Below are positions 1 through 8,873 of a stretch of DNA of 64,000 bases, piece by piece. Location: contig NZ_QHKM01000003.1 of assembly GCF_003258365.1 (NCBI RefSeq), positions 585,326 through 649,325 of the forward strand. Direction: 5' to 3'. Made by a program: the position numbers and the translations under genes. How positions within the stretch are numbered: the first letter of the stretch is position 1; each line of letters starts with the position of its first letter. This DNA is from Hymenobacter edaphi (lineage in GTDB: Bacteria > Bacteroidota > Bacteroidia > Cytophagales > Hymenobacteraceae). Under the pieces are notes generated by a model. The model saw only the letters and a list, made by a program, of their open reading frames with translations, was not told the DNA's origin and did not search any database.

Positions 1-350
1 GTGACGAGGCCCACGGGCAGCACCTCCAGCACCGTGCCGGCGGGTAGGCTTTCGGCCAGCACCAGGGCCGGCAGCGCCTGCCCGGTCGGGTGCCGTGGCG
101 AGGCCGGCAGCTTGGTAGAGGGCACGAAGCCGGCGTTGGCGGGGTAGGGCAGGAAGTTGATCAGCCGGTCGACGCCGGCGCGCTGCTCCGGTTTGAAGTC
201 GTTGGAGGCCGCGTCGTAGTGCAGCACGCGGTTGGTGCCGGCGGGCGTTTCCACCACCACCTGCAGCAGGTGCCGCTCGTCGGAGTAGGTGGGCAGCTCG
301 TTAAAACGCGACTGGCAGCCGACCACGAGGCCGGCTGCCAGCAACAGCAT
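1..350 (-). CDS. Inorganic pyrophosphatase, predicted lipoprotein (partial, C-terminus outside window)
   Basis: The first 116 residues are visible. They start with a short hydrophobic stretch ending in a lipobox-like LVVGC, then show the soluble pyrophosphatase pattern: ETPAGTNRVLHYD, YPANAGFVPST (family form YPxNYGFIPxT) and GTVLEVLPVGLV. The enzyme would hydrolyse PPi to phosphate. The lipobox suggests it is exported and lipid-anchored, which is unusual for a family normally cytoplasmic; that is an inference. The start lies about 20 bases behind the M1 peptidase stop, so the two are probably one operon. The signal lacks basic residues at its very start; basic codons lie just upstream in frame, so the true start could be a rare codon further upstream. 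Confidence 0.72.
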   Translation of the reverse strand, partial: MLLLAAGLVVGCQSRFNELPTYSDERHLLQVVVETPAGTNRVLHYDAASNDFKPEQRAGVDRLINFLPYPANAGFVPSTKLPASPRHPTGQALPALVLAESLPAGTVLEVLPVGLV

Positions 351-369
351 GCTGCCCCGAAGCCCGTGC

Positions 370-3363
370 TTAGCGCAGGGTCTGGTCGAGCAGGCGGAAG
401 GGGCTGATTTTTTGCAGGTCGAGCACAAAGCGGATGCGGTGGCTGAAGTCCTTGAAGTTGTTGGGCAGCCCGTCGGTGTACTGCGAGCCGGCCACCGGCA
501 AGTATAGGCGGAATACGTTATTGAACAACGGCAGCCCCAGCCCGGCATCGTAAAACAGGCGCTGGTTGCGGCCGTCGGGCAGCAGCTGCCGGCGGTTGAC
601 GGCCCCAAAATCGGCAAAAACGGTGAACGAAGTGACGGGCAGCTCAGCTTCCAGGTTAAGGGTGGTCAGCCACTTGTCGGCCGCCACGGGCAGGTAGGCT
701 TTGAAGGCCCCGTCGCGGTCATCGAACTGGTGGCGCTGGGCCGTGTAGGCGTCCGAAATCTGCTGGCGGTCCAGGAAGGCCGTCTGGCGGCGGTAGTCGA
801 AGCTGCCGCTCAGGCCCATGAAGTAACGCTGGGCTTCGACGGCGGTCTGCTGGAAGAAGTAGCCGCCGAACAGGCGGGCCCGCACGCTCTTGTTCGGCTT
901 GTAGTAGTGCTGGTAGCGCAGCGCGAGGCGGCCGAGCACCGGTGAGTCGTAGCTGGTACCGGCATTGCGCGGGCTGAAAGTGTTCAGCTCGGCCTCGGCC
1001 CCGTACTGGTTCACGGCGTCGCCGCCGTCCAGCTCGTAGCGCAGCGTGGGGATGATGTTGTTGCTGAGCTCATCCTTCGAGCGCACGATGGTGTAGGCCA
1101 GCTGCACGGTTTGCTGCGGGCCGGCGGGGCGGTTGCGGCGCAGTTCCAGCGTTACGCTGGGCTCCAGCTTGGTGTAGCGCTCAAAGCGGGTGGCCAGGAA
1201 GCTGGTCGTCACGCGCTGCAGCAGCGGGCCGGTGGGCAGCGCGTTCAGGCTAAGCTGGCCCACGCCCTTCAACTCGCCGCGGTTGAAGCTGAACATGGGC
1301 ATGGCCAGGTAGCTCAGCTTGTTCAGCACCAGCGGGTTGTTGTAGAACGCCGCCCCGAGCATGAACTTGTCGTAGGTGTTGGCCCCCATAGCCGGCAGCC
1401 AGTTAAACGACGCATGGTCCCACCGCTCCGTGCTCAGCAGCGGGCGCAGGCGAATCGGCTCCAGGGTCGGGAAGGCCCCGCTGAGGCGGCGCCGGTCGTC
1501 GCGGCGGTTGAGCTGGGGCGTGAGGTACTGGGCATCCACCACCACGGCGGCCACGTCGGGCGTGCGGCGGAAGTTGAGCTGGACCACGTCCGTGTCCTCG
1601 GTATCCGATTTCTCCTCGGCTTCACGGCCGCCGAACACCGGCGTCCAGAGCGTTTCCAGCACCTTGCCCGCGGCGTCCACGGTCGATACCGGCACGGCCC
1701 AGGGCGCGTTGGATTCGTTGCGCACCAGCACTTTCACCTGCTGGTCGGTGCTCATGATGTCCGCTACCGTGGCGTTGTAGCGGGCGGTGGTGCTCAGCAT
1801 CGGCTGGAAAAACCAGTCCAGCTTCTGCCCGCCGGCTTCTTCGAAAGCGGCCTGAAAATCGGCCGGCGCGGGGTGGCGGAACTTCCACCGGTCGTAGTAC
1901 AGGCGCATGCCCTGGTCGAACTTCTCCTGGCCCAGGTAGGCGGCGAGGTAGCGCAGCAGGCCGGCGGTTTTGCCGTAGACCACGGCCCCGTAGTTATAGT
2001 TGACGTACTTGGCCGCCGGCACGCCCGCCACGGCCTGGTCGTAGCCGCGGCTGGCCGGCACCTGCCACTGCAGCTGCGACACGGCGTAGGACGGCACGCC
2101 CTGCAAATCGAAGCCCTTGGCCACTTTCGGCGTGGTAGCCGCTTTGGCAATCGGGTCGGTCAGCTCGGCGCCCGAGGCTTCCGACACGCGGTTTTCCATG
2201 TAGCTGTTCACGCCCTCGTCCAGCCACGGAAACTCCCGCTCGTTGGAGCCCAGGATGCCGTAAAACCAGTTGTGGCCGACTTCGTGGATGGTGGCAAACG
2301 GGTCCGTCACGGTCACCATCGGGTACTCCATGCCCGAGCCCGCGCTCAGCGCCCCGTCGACGGCGGTGGCGGCGGAGTAGGGGTATTCGCCCACCCAGCG
2401 CGAGTAGCCCTGCAGGGCGTAGCGGATGTCGTTGCGGTGCTTCAGCCAGTCGGCGGCGTTGCGGTTCGTAAACAGCAGCCAGGTCGTCACTACGCGCTCC
2501 GAGCCGGGCAGCTTCACCGTGTCCTTGAGCACGTTGAAGCGCTTGTCGGCAAACCAGGCGAAGTCGTGCACGCGGTCCTGGGTGTAGCGCAGCGTCTTGG
2601 TCGTCGCCGCCGATGGCGGGAAGCTCACGTCCGAGCCAAAGCCCTCGGCCGATTTCTGGGCCGTGGTGGCGGCCAGCTGGTCGAGGCGGGCCCGCTCGTC
2701 GGGGTTCTGCAGCTCCCCGGTGGCGCCCACCACGTAGTTGTCGGGCAGGGTGATGCGCACGTCGAAGGAGCCGAATTCGGAGTAGAACTCGCCCTGATCG
2801 AGGTAGGGCATCTGGTGCCAGCCGGTGCGGTCGTACACGGCCGGCTTGGGGTACCACTGGCTGATCTGGTAGCTCTGGCCCACGTGGCCCATGCGCGAGA
2901 ACGAGTCGGGCAGCTTCACCCGGAAGGGCGTCGTGATGGTCACGCGCTGGCCCGGCGGCAGCGGCTGCGGCAGGGTGAGCTTGGCAATGTCGGGGTTGTT
3001 GGGGTCGTAGTCCAGCTTGACCACCTGCCCTTCCACGCGGAAATCCAGCTGGTCGATGGATCCGCGCTGGCCGGGCTTGGCAAACTCAAACTTGCGCTTG
3101 CCCTGCTCGCGCTGCTGGCGGGCAAAGGCCGAGGAATTGTCCTTGTAGGCGTTGGGCCAAAGGTGAATCCAGATAAAGGGCAGCGCGTCGGGCGAGTTGT
3201 TGACGTACTGAAACTCCTCGCGCCCCGTCAGCACGTGCTGCTGGTCGTCGAGGGTCACGTCGATGGAATAGTTGACTTCCTGCTGCCAGTAGGCGCGTTC
3301 AGTCTGGGCCACGGCTGCCAGGGGCAGCACCGCCAGCGCGAGGCCGGTCAATAACTTTTGCAT
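370..3363 (-). CDS. M1 family metallopeptidase (secreted aminopeptidase-like)
   Basis: A 997-residue protein with a signal peptide (MQKLLTGLALAVLPLAAVAQ). The zinc site HEVGH is at about residues 360-364 and the third ligand, Glu of WLDEG, follows at the exact HExxH-x18-E spacing of M1 peptidases. SGMEYPM just before is the counterpart of the GAMEN substrate motif. About 400 residues follow the catalytic part and are rich in aromatic, alternating stretches; they are longer than in classical aminopeptidase N and may be a beta-rich or barrel-like domain. It is likely exported and acts on peptides outside the cytoplasm. It leads a two-gene unit with the pyrophosphatase. Confidence 0.9.
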   Translation of the reverse strand: MQKLLTGLALAVLPLAAVAQTERAYWQQEVNYSIDVTLDDQQHVLTGREEFQYVNNSPDALPFIWIHLWPNAYKDNSSAFARQQREQGKRKFEFAKPGQRGSIDQLDFRVEGQVVKLDYDPNNPDIAKLTLPQPLPPGQRVTITTPFRVKLPDSFSRMGHVGQSYQISQWYPKPAVYDRTGWHQMPYLDQGEFYSEFGSFDVRITLPDNYVVGATGELQNPDERARLDQLAATTAQKSAEGFGSDVSFPPSAATTKTLRYTQDRVHDFAWFADKRFNVLKDTVKLPGSERVVTTWLLFTNRNAADWLKHRNDIRYALQGYSRWVGEYPYSAATAVDGALSAGSGMEYPMVTVTDPFATIHEVGHNWFYGILGSNEREFPWLDEGVNSYMENRVSEASGAELTDPIAKAATTPKVAKGFDLQGVPSYAVSQLQWQVPASRGYDQAVAGVPAAKYVNYNYGAVVYGKTAGLLRYLAAYLGQEKFDQGMRLYYDRWKFRHPAPADFQAAFEEAGGQKLDWFFQPMLSTTARYNATVADIMSTDQQVKVLVRNESNAPWAVPVSTVDAAGKVLETLWTPVFGGREAEEKSDTEDTDVVQLNFRRTPDVAAVVVDAQYLTPQLNRRDDRRRLSGAFPTLEPIRLRPLLSTERWDHASFNWLPAMGANTYDKFMLGAAFYNNPLVLNKLSYLAMPMFSFNRGELKGVGQLSLNALPTGPLLQRVTTSFLATRFERYTKLEPSVTLELRRNRPAGPQQTVQLAYTIVRSKDELSNNIIPTLRYELDGGDAVNQYGAEAELNTFSPRNAGTSYDSPVLGRLALRYQHYYKPNKSVRARLFGGYFFQQTAVEAQRYFMGLSGSFDYRRQTAFLDRQQISDAYTAQRHQFDDRDGAFKAYLPVAADKWLTTLNLEAELPVTSFTVFADFGAVNRRQLLPDGRNQRLFYDAGLGLPLFNNVFRLYLPVAGSQYTDGLPNNFKDFSHRIRFVLDLQKISPFRLLDQTLR

Positions 3364-3513
3364 AGGGAATGTGCGGAATGCGTGGCGAAAGTACGCGTTG
3401 CGGACGTATGACGTTTACGGGCCGGAGTTGGGCATAAGCCGGGCTTCGCTTTGCGCGTTGGCCTACGCCCGCTCCGGGCCGCATCATCCGTCTCACCTAA
3501 CCCCCTAAGCCCG

Positions 3514-3888
3514 ATGCAAAAGCACGAATCACAACACCAGGTACACCTGGATGCCACCACGGATTTTCTCGGTGGCGACTTGCAGGAAGCCATTACCAAA
3601 GCCGGGCTCGACAACCGGCTGCAGCGCTGGATTGAGGAGTTGAAGGACCTGCACGTACCCGAGCTGCACCCCGTCGTGACGGACCTGCAGGCGCTGAAAG
3701 CCCACTTCGGCGGCGGCACCCTCGACCACAAGCTGGTGGGGCAGCTGTTGCACCGCCTGGGCGACAACACCGCGAAAGTGACGTCCCTGGCTACCGAGCC
3801 GCCCGTGCGCCTGCGCCTGGAAAACCTAGGCAAGGCGCTGCTGGAAGCGGCCAAGCAGGTGGCCGGCGGGCGGGCTGCGGCCGACTAA
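3514..3888 (+). CDS. Conserved-looking small protein of unknown function
   Basis: 124 residues, starting MQKHESQHQVHLDATTDF. It is mostly helical in appearance with no signal peptide, no membrane segment and no motif I recognise. The chosen ATG comes after an in-frame upstream extension that reads like non-coding sequence. The gene is divergent from the M1 peptidase and converges on rplS, with a strong hairpin between the two stops. Function not assigned. Confidence 0.6.
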   Translation: MQKHESQHQVHLDATTDFLGGDLQEAITKAGLDNRLQRWIEELKDLHVPELHPVVTDLQALKAHFGGGTLDHKLVGQLLHRLGDNTAKVTSLATEPPVRLRLENLGKALLEAAKQVAGGRAAAD

Positions 3889-3925
3889 ACGCTGCGCGCC
3901 AACTCCTCTCTCCGCCGGAAACGAC

Positions 3926-3961
3926 AAGCGGGGCCTCCACCGAAAGGTGAAGGCCCCGCTT
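3926..3961. terminator. Bidirectional hairpin terminator between the small gene and rplS
   Basis: AAGCGGGGCCT-C-CACC, loop GAAA, GGTG-A-AGGCCCCGCTT: a 16-base stem with one mismatch, lying between the convergent stops at 3888 and 3983. There is no long T run, so termination strength is uncertain. Confidence 0.7.
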
Positions 3962-3982
3962 GCGTAGGGGGAGCAGGGTGCC

Positions 3983-4339
3983 TTAGGCGCGCTTCTCTTT
4001 GATACGAGCCGCTTTGCCCGACAGGCCGCGCAGGTAGAACAGGCGGGCGCGACGTACTTTGCCGCGGCGCACCAGCTCGATCTTGTCGAGGTTCGGCGAG
4101 ATGATCGGGAAGATACGCTCGGTGCCGATCTGGTTCGACACTTTACGCACGGTGAAGGTTTCACCGTTGTGGCCTGCGTTCCGGCGCTGGATTACTACGC
4201 CCTGGAACTGCTGAATGCGCTCCTTGTTGCCTTCGCGGATTTTTACGTGTACGTTGATCGTATCACCGGCAGCGAAGTCCGGGAAGCTGGCGCGGCGCTC
4301 TTTGGCTTCCTGGTTGATGAGGTCGAGAAGTTGGCTCAT
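3983..4339 (-). CDS. rplS: 50S ribosomal protein L19
   Basis: 118 residues starting [14 protein letters not shown], with the L19 signatures [28 protein letters not shown] and GTERIFPI. L19 sits at the 30S-50S interface of the ribosome. The ATG at 4339 gives the usual family length; an in-frame extension upstream would run through the leader hairpin and is rejected. It is the last gene of the rpsP-rimM-trmD-rplS block and has its own apparent promoter behind trmD. Confidence 0.97.
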   Translation of the reverse strand: MSQLLDLINQEAKERRASFPDFAAGDTINVHVKIREGNKERIQQFQGVVIQRRNAGHNGETFTVRKVSNQIGTERIFPIISPNLDKIELVRRGKVRRARLFYLRGLSGKAARIKEKRA

Positions 4340-4361
4340 GACAGCAAAAAAATCTAAAAAA

Positions 4362-4380
4362 GGCGGCGCCGCCGCCCGAG
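4362..4380 (-). terminator. Hairpin plus T-run in the rplS leader (possible attenuator)
   Basis: Read on the minus strand, a GC-only stem (GGCGG, 5-base loop, CCGCC) is followed by six T and, after AGA, seven T, just before the rplS ATG at 4339. It lies between the rplS promoter and its start codon, so it could end transcription early or mark the end of trmD transcripts. Confidence 0.45.
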
Positions 4381-4399
4381 TGGTTTCAGTAAGGAGGCG

Positions 4400-4430
4400 C
4401 AAATATAGTGAGTTTCGCCCGCGCTACAAC
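4400..4430 (-). promoter_or_regulatory. Candidate promoter for rplS
   Basis: On the minus strand the -7 box TATATTTG (4407-4400) matches the Bacteroidota TAnnTTTG consensus. A GTTG (4430-4427) lies 19 bases upstream as the -33 element. It overlaps the region just before the trmD stop, so rplS can be transcribed apart from trmD. Confidence 0.5.
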
Positions 4431-4431
4431 A

Positions 4432-5169
4432 CTAAGCGTTAGGTTTTTTCCGGCGACGCGGCTTGCGCGGCTCCTCAAACGCCTCCTGGGGCATATCCGC
4501 CAGCAAATCGGGGCGGCGCTGCTGGGTGCGCTGCAGGGCCTGCTCGTGCCGCCAGTCCTCCACCTTGGGCGTGTCGCCCGACACGAGGATGGCCGGCACC
4601 TCGCGCCCGCGCCACTCCGCCGGGCGGGTGTACACCGGCGGGGCCAGCAGATTGTCCTGAAACGAGTCGCTCAGGGCCGATTCCTCGTTGCCGAGCACGC
4701 CCGGCAGCAGCCGTACTACGGCATCCACCACCACGGCCGCGCCCAGCTCACCGCCGCTGAGCACGAAGTCGCCCACGCTGATTTCCTCGGTCACGTACTC
4801 CTCACGGATGCGCTCATCCACGCCCTTGTAGTGCCCGCAGAGCAGTATCACGTTCTGTAGCAACGACAGCCGGTTGGCCGCCGCCTGCCGGAAAGTGGGC
4901 CCGTCGGGGGTGAGGTAGATGATGGCGTCGTACGGGCGCGCGGCCCGCAGCCCGTCGATGCAGGCGGCAATGGGCTCGGGGCGCAGCACCATGCCCGCTC
5001 CACCGCCGAAGGCGTAGTCGTCGATCTGCCCGTGCTTGTTGATGGCGAACTGGCGCAGATCGTGCAGGTGAATTTCGGCCAGACCCTTTTCCTGGGCCCG
5101 CTTCACGATGGAGTGCGCGAAGGGGCTGACGAGCAGTTCGGGCTGGCAGGTGATGATGTCGAAGCGCAT
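4432..5169 (-). CDS. trmD: tRNA (guanine-N1-)-methyltransferase TrmD
   Basis: 245 residues starting [13 protein letters not shown]. The knot region is clear: [27 protein letters not shown] and [13 protein letters not shown]. The enzyme methylates N1 of G37 in tRNA using S-adenosylmethionine, which limits +1 frameshifting. The C-terminus ends in a basic tail (RRRKKPNA). It lies 80 bases behind rimM in the standard ribosomal block. Confidence 0.97.
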   Translation of the reverse strand: MRFDIITCQPELLVSPFAHSIVKRAQEKGLAEIHLHDLRQFAINKHGQIDDYAFGGGAGMVLRPEPIAACIDGLRAARPYDAIIYLTPDGPTFRQAAANRLSLLQNVILLCGHYKGVDERIREEYVTEEISVGDFVLSGGELGAAVVVDAVVRLLPGVLGNEESALSDSFQDNLLAPPVYTRPAEWRGREVPAILVSGDTPKVEDWRHEQALQRTQQRRPDLLADMPQEAFEEPRKPRRRKKPNA

Positions 5170-5249
5170 GGCTGGGCGCGGGCTGGAAGTGAGCGAAGCG
5201 CCGGAGCGGTTCGCGGTGTCAGAAAAGCGGTGGCCGACGCCGGTACGGG

Positions 5250-5849
5250 CTAGGCTTCGGCGGCTTTGTCCGCTCCGGCATCCTCGGCGTCCTCTTCGTC
5301 GTCGGGGGCCGAGGGCTTGAGGTAGATGTCGAGCAGACCTTCGGGCAGGGTCACGTGCAGCTCCCGGGTGTCCTCGTCGGCGTGCTGCACCAGCTCGCCG
5401 ACCACCGGAATCAGCACTTCCTGGCCCTGGTAGCGCATGGCCAGCAGCACCTGCTCGGGCAGCTCGTAGAAGGCCTCCACGGTGCCCAGCTGGCCCAGGT
5501 TGGCGTCGACTACGGTGTAGCCGACCACCTCGTGGAAGTAAAACTGGTCGTCCTCCAGCTCGGGCAAATCTTCCAGCGGACGAAACAGCTTCAGGCCGCG
5601 AAACAGCTCGGCGTCCTCGATGCGGTCCACCTTCCGGAGCTTGAGCAGCACGCGGGTGCCGTTCTGGGGCGTGAGGCGCTCCACCTCGAAGCGGTGCAGC
5701 TTGCCCGAGCCGGCGGGGCGCTCCACGAATACCTCTTCCACGTCGAGGTAGTCGGCCACGTCGTCCACGTCCAGCTCGGCCACCAGTTGGCCGCGCAGGC
5801 CGTGGGTTTTCACCACGTAGCCCAGCTCATAGCTTTCGTCAAGAGTCAT
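5250..5849 (-). CDS. rimM: Ribosome maturation factor RimM
   Basis: 199 residues starting [22 protein letters not shown], the typical RimM N-terminus, followed by the PRC-barrel half ([31 protein letters not shown]). RimM binds S19 and helps 30S head maturation. The C-terminus carries an acidic, Ala-rich tail of about 25 residues. It lies between rpsP and trmD; the gap to rpsP holds a large palindrome. Confidence 0.95.
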   Translation of the reverse strand: MTLDESYELGYVVKTHGLRGQLVAELDVDDVADYLDVEEVFVERPAGSGKLHRFEVERLTPQNGTRVLLKLRKVDRIEDAELFRGLKLFRPLEDLPELEDDQFYFHEVVGYTVVDANLGQLGTVEAFYELPEQVLLAMRYQGQEVLIPVVGELVQHADEDTRELHVTLPEGLLDIYLKPSAPDDEEDAEDAGADKAAEA

Positions 5850-5880
5850 GTTGACAGGGTAGGATGGTAAGAGTTGGTGA

Positions 5881-5991
5881 GTTTAGGAGGTAAAAAATTT
5901 AGGAGTTTTTGAGTCCGAGGTTTAAGAACTCCCGGAGGAAACTCTTAAACTCTCAAACTCAAAAACTCCTAAACTGGAAAGGCTCCTAAAC
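5881..5991. repeat. Nested palindromic element between rpsP and rimM
   Basis: Outer arms GTTTAGGAG (5881-5889) and CTCCTAAAC (5983-5991) enclose perfect 17-base arms TTTAGGAGTTTTTGAGT (5898-5914) and its complement (5957-5973). A further imperfect pair, GTTTAAGA and TCTTAAAC, lies inside. The element is AT-rich compared with its neighbours and sits inside an operon. Confidence 0.75.
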
Positions 5992-5996
5992 TGAGC

Positions 5997-6539
5997 TTAG
6001 GCGTTTTCCTCGGTGCTTTCGGCCGGAGCTTCGGCAGCCTCGGGAGCTTCTTCGGCAGCCGGAGCGTTGGCGGCGGTAGCGGCGGCCTGCTTCTGACGCA
6101 GCGCCTCGGCACGGGCTTCGCGCACTTTGGTTTCGGCGGCCAGCTGCTGCTTGCGCGCTTCGTCCTTAGCGGCGCCCACGTCGGTGCGCTTGCCTTCAAT
6201 CTTGGCATTCTTCTCCTCGGTCCACTGCTGGAAGCGCTGGTCGGCTACGTCCTGGCCGATGGCGCCCTTGATAACGCCGAGCTGCAGGTGCTTGCGGTAG
6301 AGCACGCCGCGGTACGACAGCATGGCGCGCACGGTGTCGGTGGGCTGGGCGCCCTTCATCAGCCAATCGAAAGCCTTGTCGGCGTCGAAGTTGATGGAGG
6401 CGGGGTTGGTCAGCGGGTTGTAGGTGCCGAGTTTCTCGATGAAGCGGCCGTCACGCGGAGCGCGCGAATCAGCTACTACGATGTCGTACATAGCGGCCTT
6501 TTTGCGGCCGCGGCGGGCGAGGCGGATTTTAACTGCCAT
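5997..6539 (-). CDS. rpsP: 30S ribosomal protein S16 with long C-terminal extension
   Basis: 180 residues. The first 80 or so are S16: [56 protein letters not shown]. The remaining 100 are a charged helical stretch ([20 protein letters not shown]) and an Ala/Glu-rich tail. S16 usually has about 80-90 residues; long tails occur in Bacteroidota. First gene of the rpsP-rimM-trmD-rplS block. Confidence 0.95.
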   Translation of the reverse strand: MAVKIRLARRGRKKAAMYDIVVADSRAPRDGRFIEKLGTYNPLTNPASINFDADKAFDWLMKGAQPTDTVRAMLSYRGVLYRKHLQLGVIKGAIGQDVADQRFQQWTEEKNAKIEGKRTDVGAAKDEARKQQLAAETKVREARAEALRQKQAAATAANAPAAEEAPEAAEAPAESTEENA

Positions 6540-6597
6540 AAACCGTGTCGGTTAGGTGACGCAGCTCGTGCGTCGGATGAAAAAAAGATTTGGGCTG

Positions 6598-6605
6598 CAA
6601 AGGTA
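6598..6605 (-). promoter_or_regulatory. Candidate -7 box for rpsP
   Basis: On the minus strand the sequence TACCTTTG matches TAnnTTTG about 60 bases before the rpsP ATG. No good TTTG was found at the expected -33 distance, so this is only a weak promoter call. Confidence 0.35.
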
Positions 6606-6663
6606 GGGAAAAGAAGCAGCAGTTTGATTCTGAGTTTAAAGATTTGTCAGTGAGCGTAACCAG

Positions 6664-6847
6664 AACGTCATCCTGGGGCGTAGCCGAAGGACCTTGCTCG
6701 AACCTTGCACCAGCCATAAAGCGCAGCTACCAACTCTCTTTCGTCCGGACTGCGGTGACGTCAATGCCGGTTGGTAAAAAGCGTCAGCACTTCATAGGTA
6801 GTGGCGAGGCAGGGTGCGAGGAAGGTCCTTCGCAAGCTCAGGATGAC
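6664..6847. repeat. Dispersed inverted-repeat element, copy A
   Basis: Left arm starts AACGTCATCCTGGGG and continues GCCGAAGGACCTT; the right arm, read in complement, is GTCATCCTGAGC...GCGAAGGACCTT. Arms of about 30 bases are separated by about 110 bases. Same design as the elements at 14717, 29117, 44177 and 49889. It fills most of the gap between rpsP and the desaturase gene. Confidence 0.7.
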
Positions 6848-6876
6848 AGGCTTTTTTTCACTCTCATCCTCAACAG

Positions 6877-6910
6877 AAAAGCCGCCCTGGTTTCCCGGAG
6901 CGGCTTTTTT
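6877..6910 (-). terminator. Terminator behind the desaturase gene
   Basis: AAAAGCCGC and GCGGCTTTTTT pair around CCTGGTTTCCCGGA, 18 bases beyond the desaturase stop. It has T/A runs on both sides, so it may work in both directions. Confidence 0.7.
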
Positions 6911-6927
6911 GTTGAGGCGAAGCGACT

Positions 6928-7695
6928 TTAGGCCGCCATCGACACCGGCTGCTTGGCCGATTTCTCGCGCTTGATCTTGATGATGCTCAGCTTGTCCAGC
7001 GTCCAGATGACGGGGTAAGTGGGGTCCAGCTCCCACCACTTCACGCCGAAGTTGACGCGCATGGGCAGCTTGTGGTGGTTGTTCTGAAACAGCTCGCCGC
7101 CGGTCAGGAAGTCGAAGAAAAGGGAGTTGCGCGACTTATCGTTGTTGTCGAAGTTCTGGTAGCCGTACTTGTGGCCGCTCCAGTTGACGATGGCGCCGTG
7201 CACCGGGCCCATCAGGAAGTGGAAGGGCAGCAGCAGGTAGAGGTACCACATGCTGGCCGGCACCAGGGCCACGTACACGCCCACGTAGGCCGTGCCCCAG
7301 GCCACGCGCGAAATCCAATGGTCGCCGATGCGCTCCAGCGCCCCCCAGGTGGGGTAGTCGCCCTCGAAGCGCTTGGCCAACTCGTACTCGTTGTTGAGCA
7401 CCGAGTTGTAGATGTTTTTCGTCTTCCACATCATCGTGAAGGCATTCGACGAGTAGTGGGGGCTGTGCGGGTCGTGTTCCGTGTCGGAGTAGGCGTGGTG
7501 CATGCGGTGCAGCAGCGCGTAGGCCCGGGGCGAGAGGTACGAGGAGCCCTGCGCCAGGTAGGTCAGCAGGAAGAAAAACCGCTCCCAGAAGCGGTTCATG
7601 GTGTACATCTTGTGGGCCGCGTAGCGGTGCAGGTAGAACGTCTGCACGAACAGCGACAGGTACCAGTGCCCGACGAAAAACAGCAGAATCGGCAT
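6928..7695 (-). CDS. Membrane fatty-acid (acyl-CoA) desaturase
   Basis: 255 residues from MPILLFFVGHWYLS. It has the three histidine clusters of membrane di-iron desaturases: HRYAAH, HRMHH and, near the C-terminus, NNHHK; hydrophobic segments lie at both ends and in the middle. It would place a double bond in acyl chains, adjusting membrane fluidity. An in-frame extension upstream is rejected because the conserved protein begins at this ATG. No partner genes adjoin. Confidence 0.88.
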   Translation of the reverse strand: MPILLFFVGHWYLSLFVQTFYLHRYAAHKMYTMNRFWERFFFLLTYLAQGSSYLSPRAYALLHRMHHAYSDTEHDPHSPHYSSNAFTMMWKTKNIYNSVLNNEYELAKRFEGDYPTWGALERIGDHWISRVAWGTAYVGVYVALVPASMWYLYLLLPFHFLMGPVHGAIVNWSGHKYGYQNFDNNDKSRNSLFFDFLTGGELFQNNHHKLPMRVNFGVKWWELDPTYPVIWTLDKLSIIKIKREKSAKQPVSMAA

Positions 7696-7895
7696 GAGGC
7701 GGGAGGAAGGAAAAAGGGTTAAAGCCTTGACGCGTAAACGCGTACAAGCCGGTTTGGTTCGAAGAGCTGACGCAAACGTAGCGCCCGGCCGCGGCCCGGC
7801 CAATGACTTTCGTCAGCGCCCATCCGGGGCGTCTGTGAAATGGTGAACCGGGGAGTATGGTTCAGTTCGGGAGAATATAAAAACTCACCAGTGCA

Positions 7896-8612
7896 CTAGC
7901 TCACCATTTCGCCGCTGCGGATCGGGTCCCATACTTCCGCGTCGGGCAGCGGGGCCACGATGTCCATTTCCTGCTGCGTGACGGGGTGCTTGAACTGCAG
8001 CCGGCGGGCGTGCAGGGCGATGCTCAAATCGGGCAGCGGGGCCATGGCGCCGTACTTCACGTCGCCGGTAATGGGCGTGCCCAGGCCGGTGCTCAGCTGC
8101 ACCCGGATCTGGTGCGGGCGTCCGGTGATGGGGTTGACTTCGAGCAGGTAGCGGTGGCCCACCTGGCCCAGCACCTTGTAGTTCAGCTCGGCGCGCTGGC
8201 CCTGCTGGTGCTTCTGCGGGTAGGCCTTGGTCACGTTGCGCATCGGGTCCTTCACCAGCCAGTGCACCAGGGTGCCTTCCATCGTCTGCGGGGCCTTGCC
8301 CACCAGCGCCCAGTAGGTTTTGTGCATGTGGTTGTCGCGGAACATTTCGTTCAGCCGGCTCAGGGCCTTGCTGGTTTTGGCCAGCACCACGATGCCCGAC
8401 ACAGGCCGGTCGATGCGGTGGCACACGCCGATAAAGGCGTTGCCGGGCTTTTTGTACTTCAGGCGCAGGTACTCGGCGGCCTTGACGGAGAGCGGCTCGT
8501 CGCGGGTTTCGTCGGCCTGCACCAGCGTGCCGGCGGTTTTGTTGACGATGAGCAGGTGGTTGTCTTCGAACAGAATTTCTTTCTGCTCCGACCAGATGGC
8601 GGGTCTGTTCAC
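7896..8612 (-). CDS. RluA-family RNA pseudouridine synthase
   Basis: 238 residues. The catalytic motif is HRIDRPVSGIVVLAKTS with the nucleophilic Asp in HRID; ITGRPHQIRVQLS and GDVKYG are further family motifs. ILFEDNHLLIVNKTAG is the start of the catalytic domain, so there is no N-terminal S4 domain, which suggests an RluC/RluD-like enzyme lacking S4 or a TruC-like one. It isomerises uridine in rRNA or tRNA; the target cannot be told. Start is GTG. Confidence 0.88.
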   Translation of the reverse strand: MNRPAIWSEQKEILFEDNHLLIVNKTAGTLVQADETRDEPLSVKAAEYLRLKYKKPGNAFIGVCHRIDRPVSGIVVLAKTSKALSRLNEMFRDNHMHKTYWALVGKAPQTMEGTLVHWLVKDPMRNVTKAYPQKHQQGQRAELNYKVLGQVGHRYLLEVNPITGRPHQIRVQLSTGLGTPITGDVKYGAMAPLPDLSIALHARRLQFKHPVTQQEMDIVAPLPDAEVWDPIRSGEMVS

Positions 8613-8815
8613 TACTGGAATCCGGAAAAGGTAAACAACGTCGGCGGGGCAGGCCCGGAATAAGTCAACTCACAGTCACAAACGCACGCTCCTCGCGGGG
8701 AGCCGGTTGCCGCGCCGACCAACGGTAACTGCAAATAAACGACAGAGTTCGGATATGCATTGCCCGGGCGGCGCCGAGCCGGTCGGCGGCGGGCTGTCAG
8801 ACAGCCTTATAACAG

Positions 8816-8847
8816 CCGCGCCACGACCTGGTTGGGCCGTGGCGCGG
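8816..8847. terminator. Strong hairpin downstream of panB
   Basis: CCGCGCCACG and CGTGGCGCGG pair around a 12-base loop, flanked by ATTTTTTTG on the + side. It lies 27 bases beyond the panB stop, read leftwards. A smaller hairpin GGCTGT-CAG-ACAGCC is just below it. The rest of 8613-8873 shows nothing I recognise. Confidence 0.7.
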
Positions 8848-8873
8848 ATTTTTTTGCCGGTTGCGGAGCGGGC

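Noticed and set aside
1111..3354. Long + strand open frame of 747 codons opposite the M1 peptidase
   Set aside because: Its translation is low-complexity (His, Val, Gly, Arg rich) and has no motif; it is the GC-rich shadow of the M1 gene.
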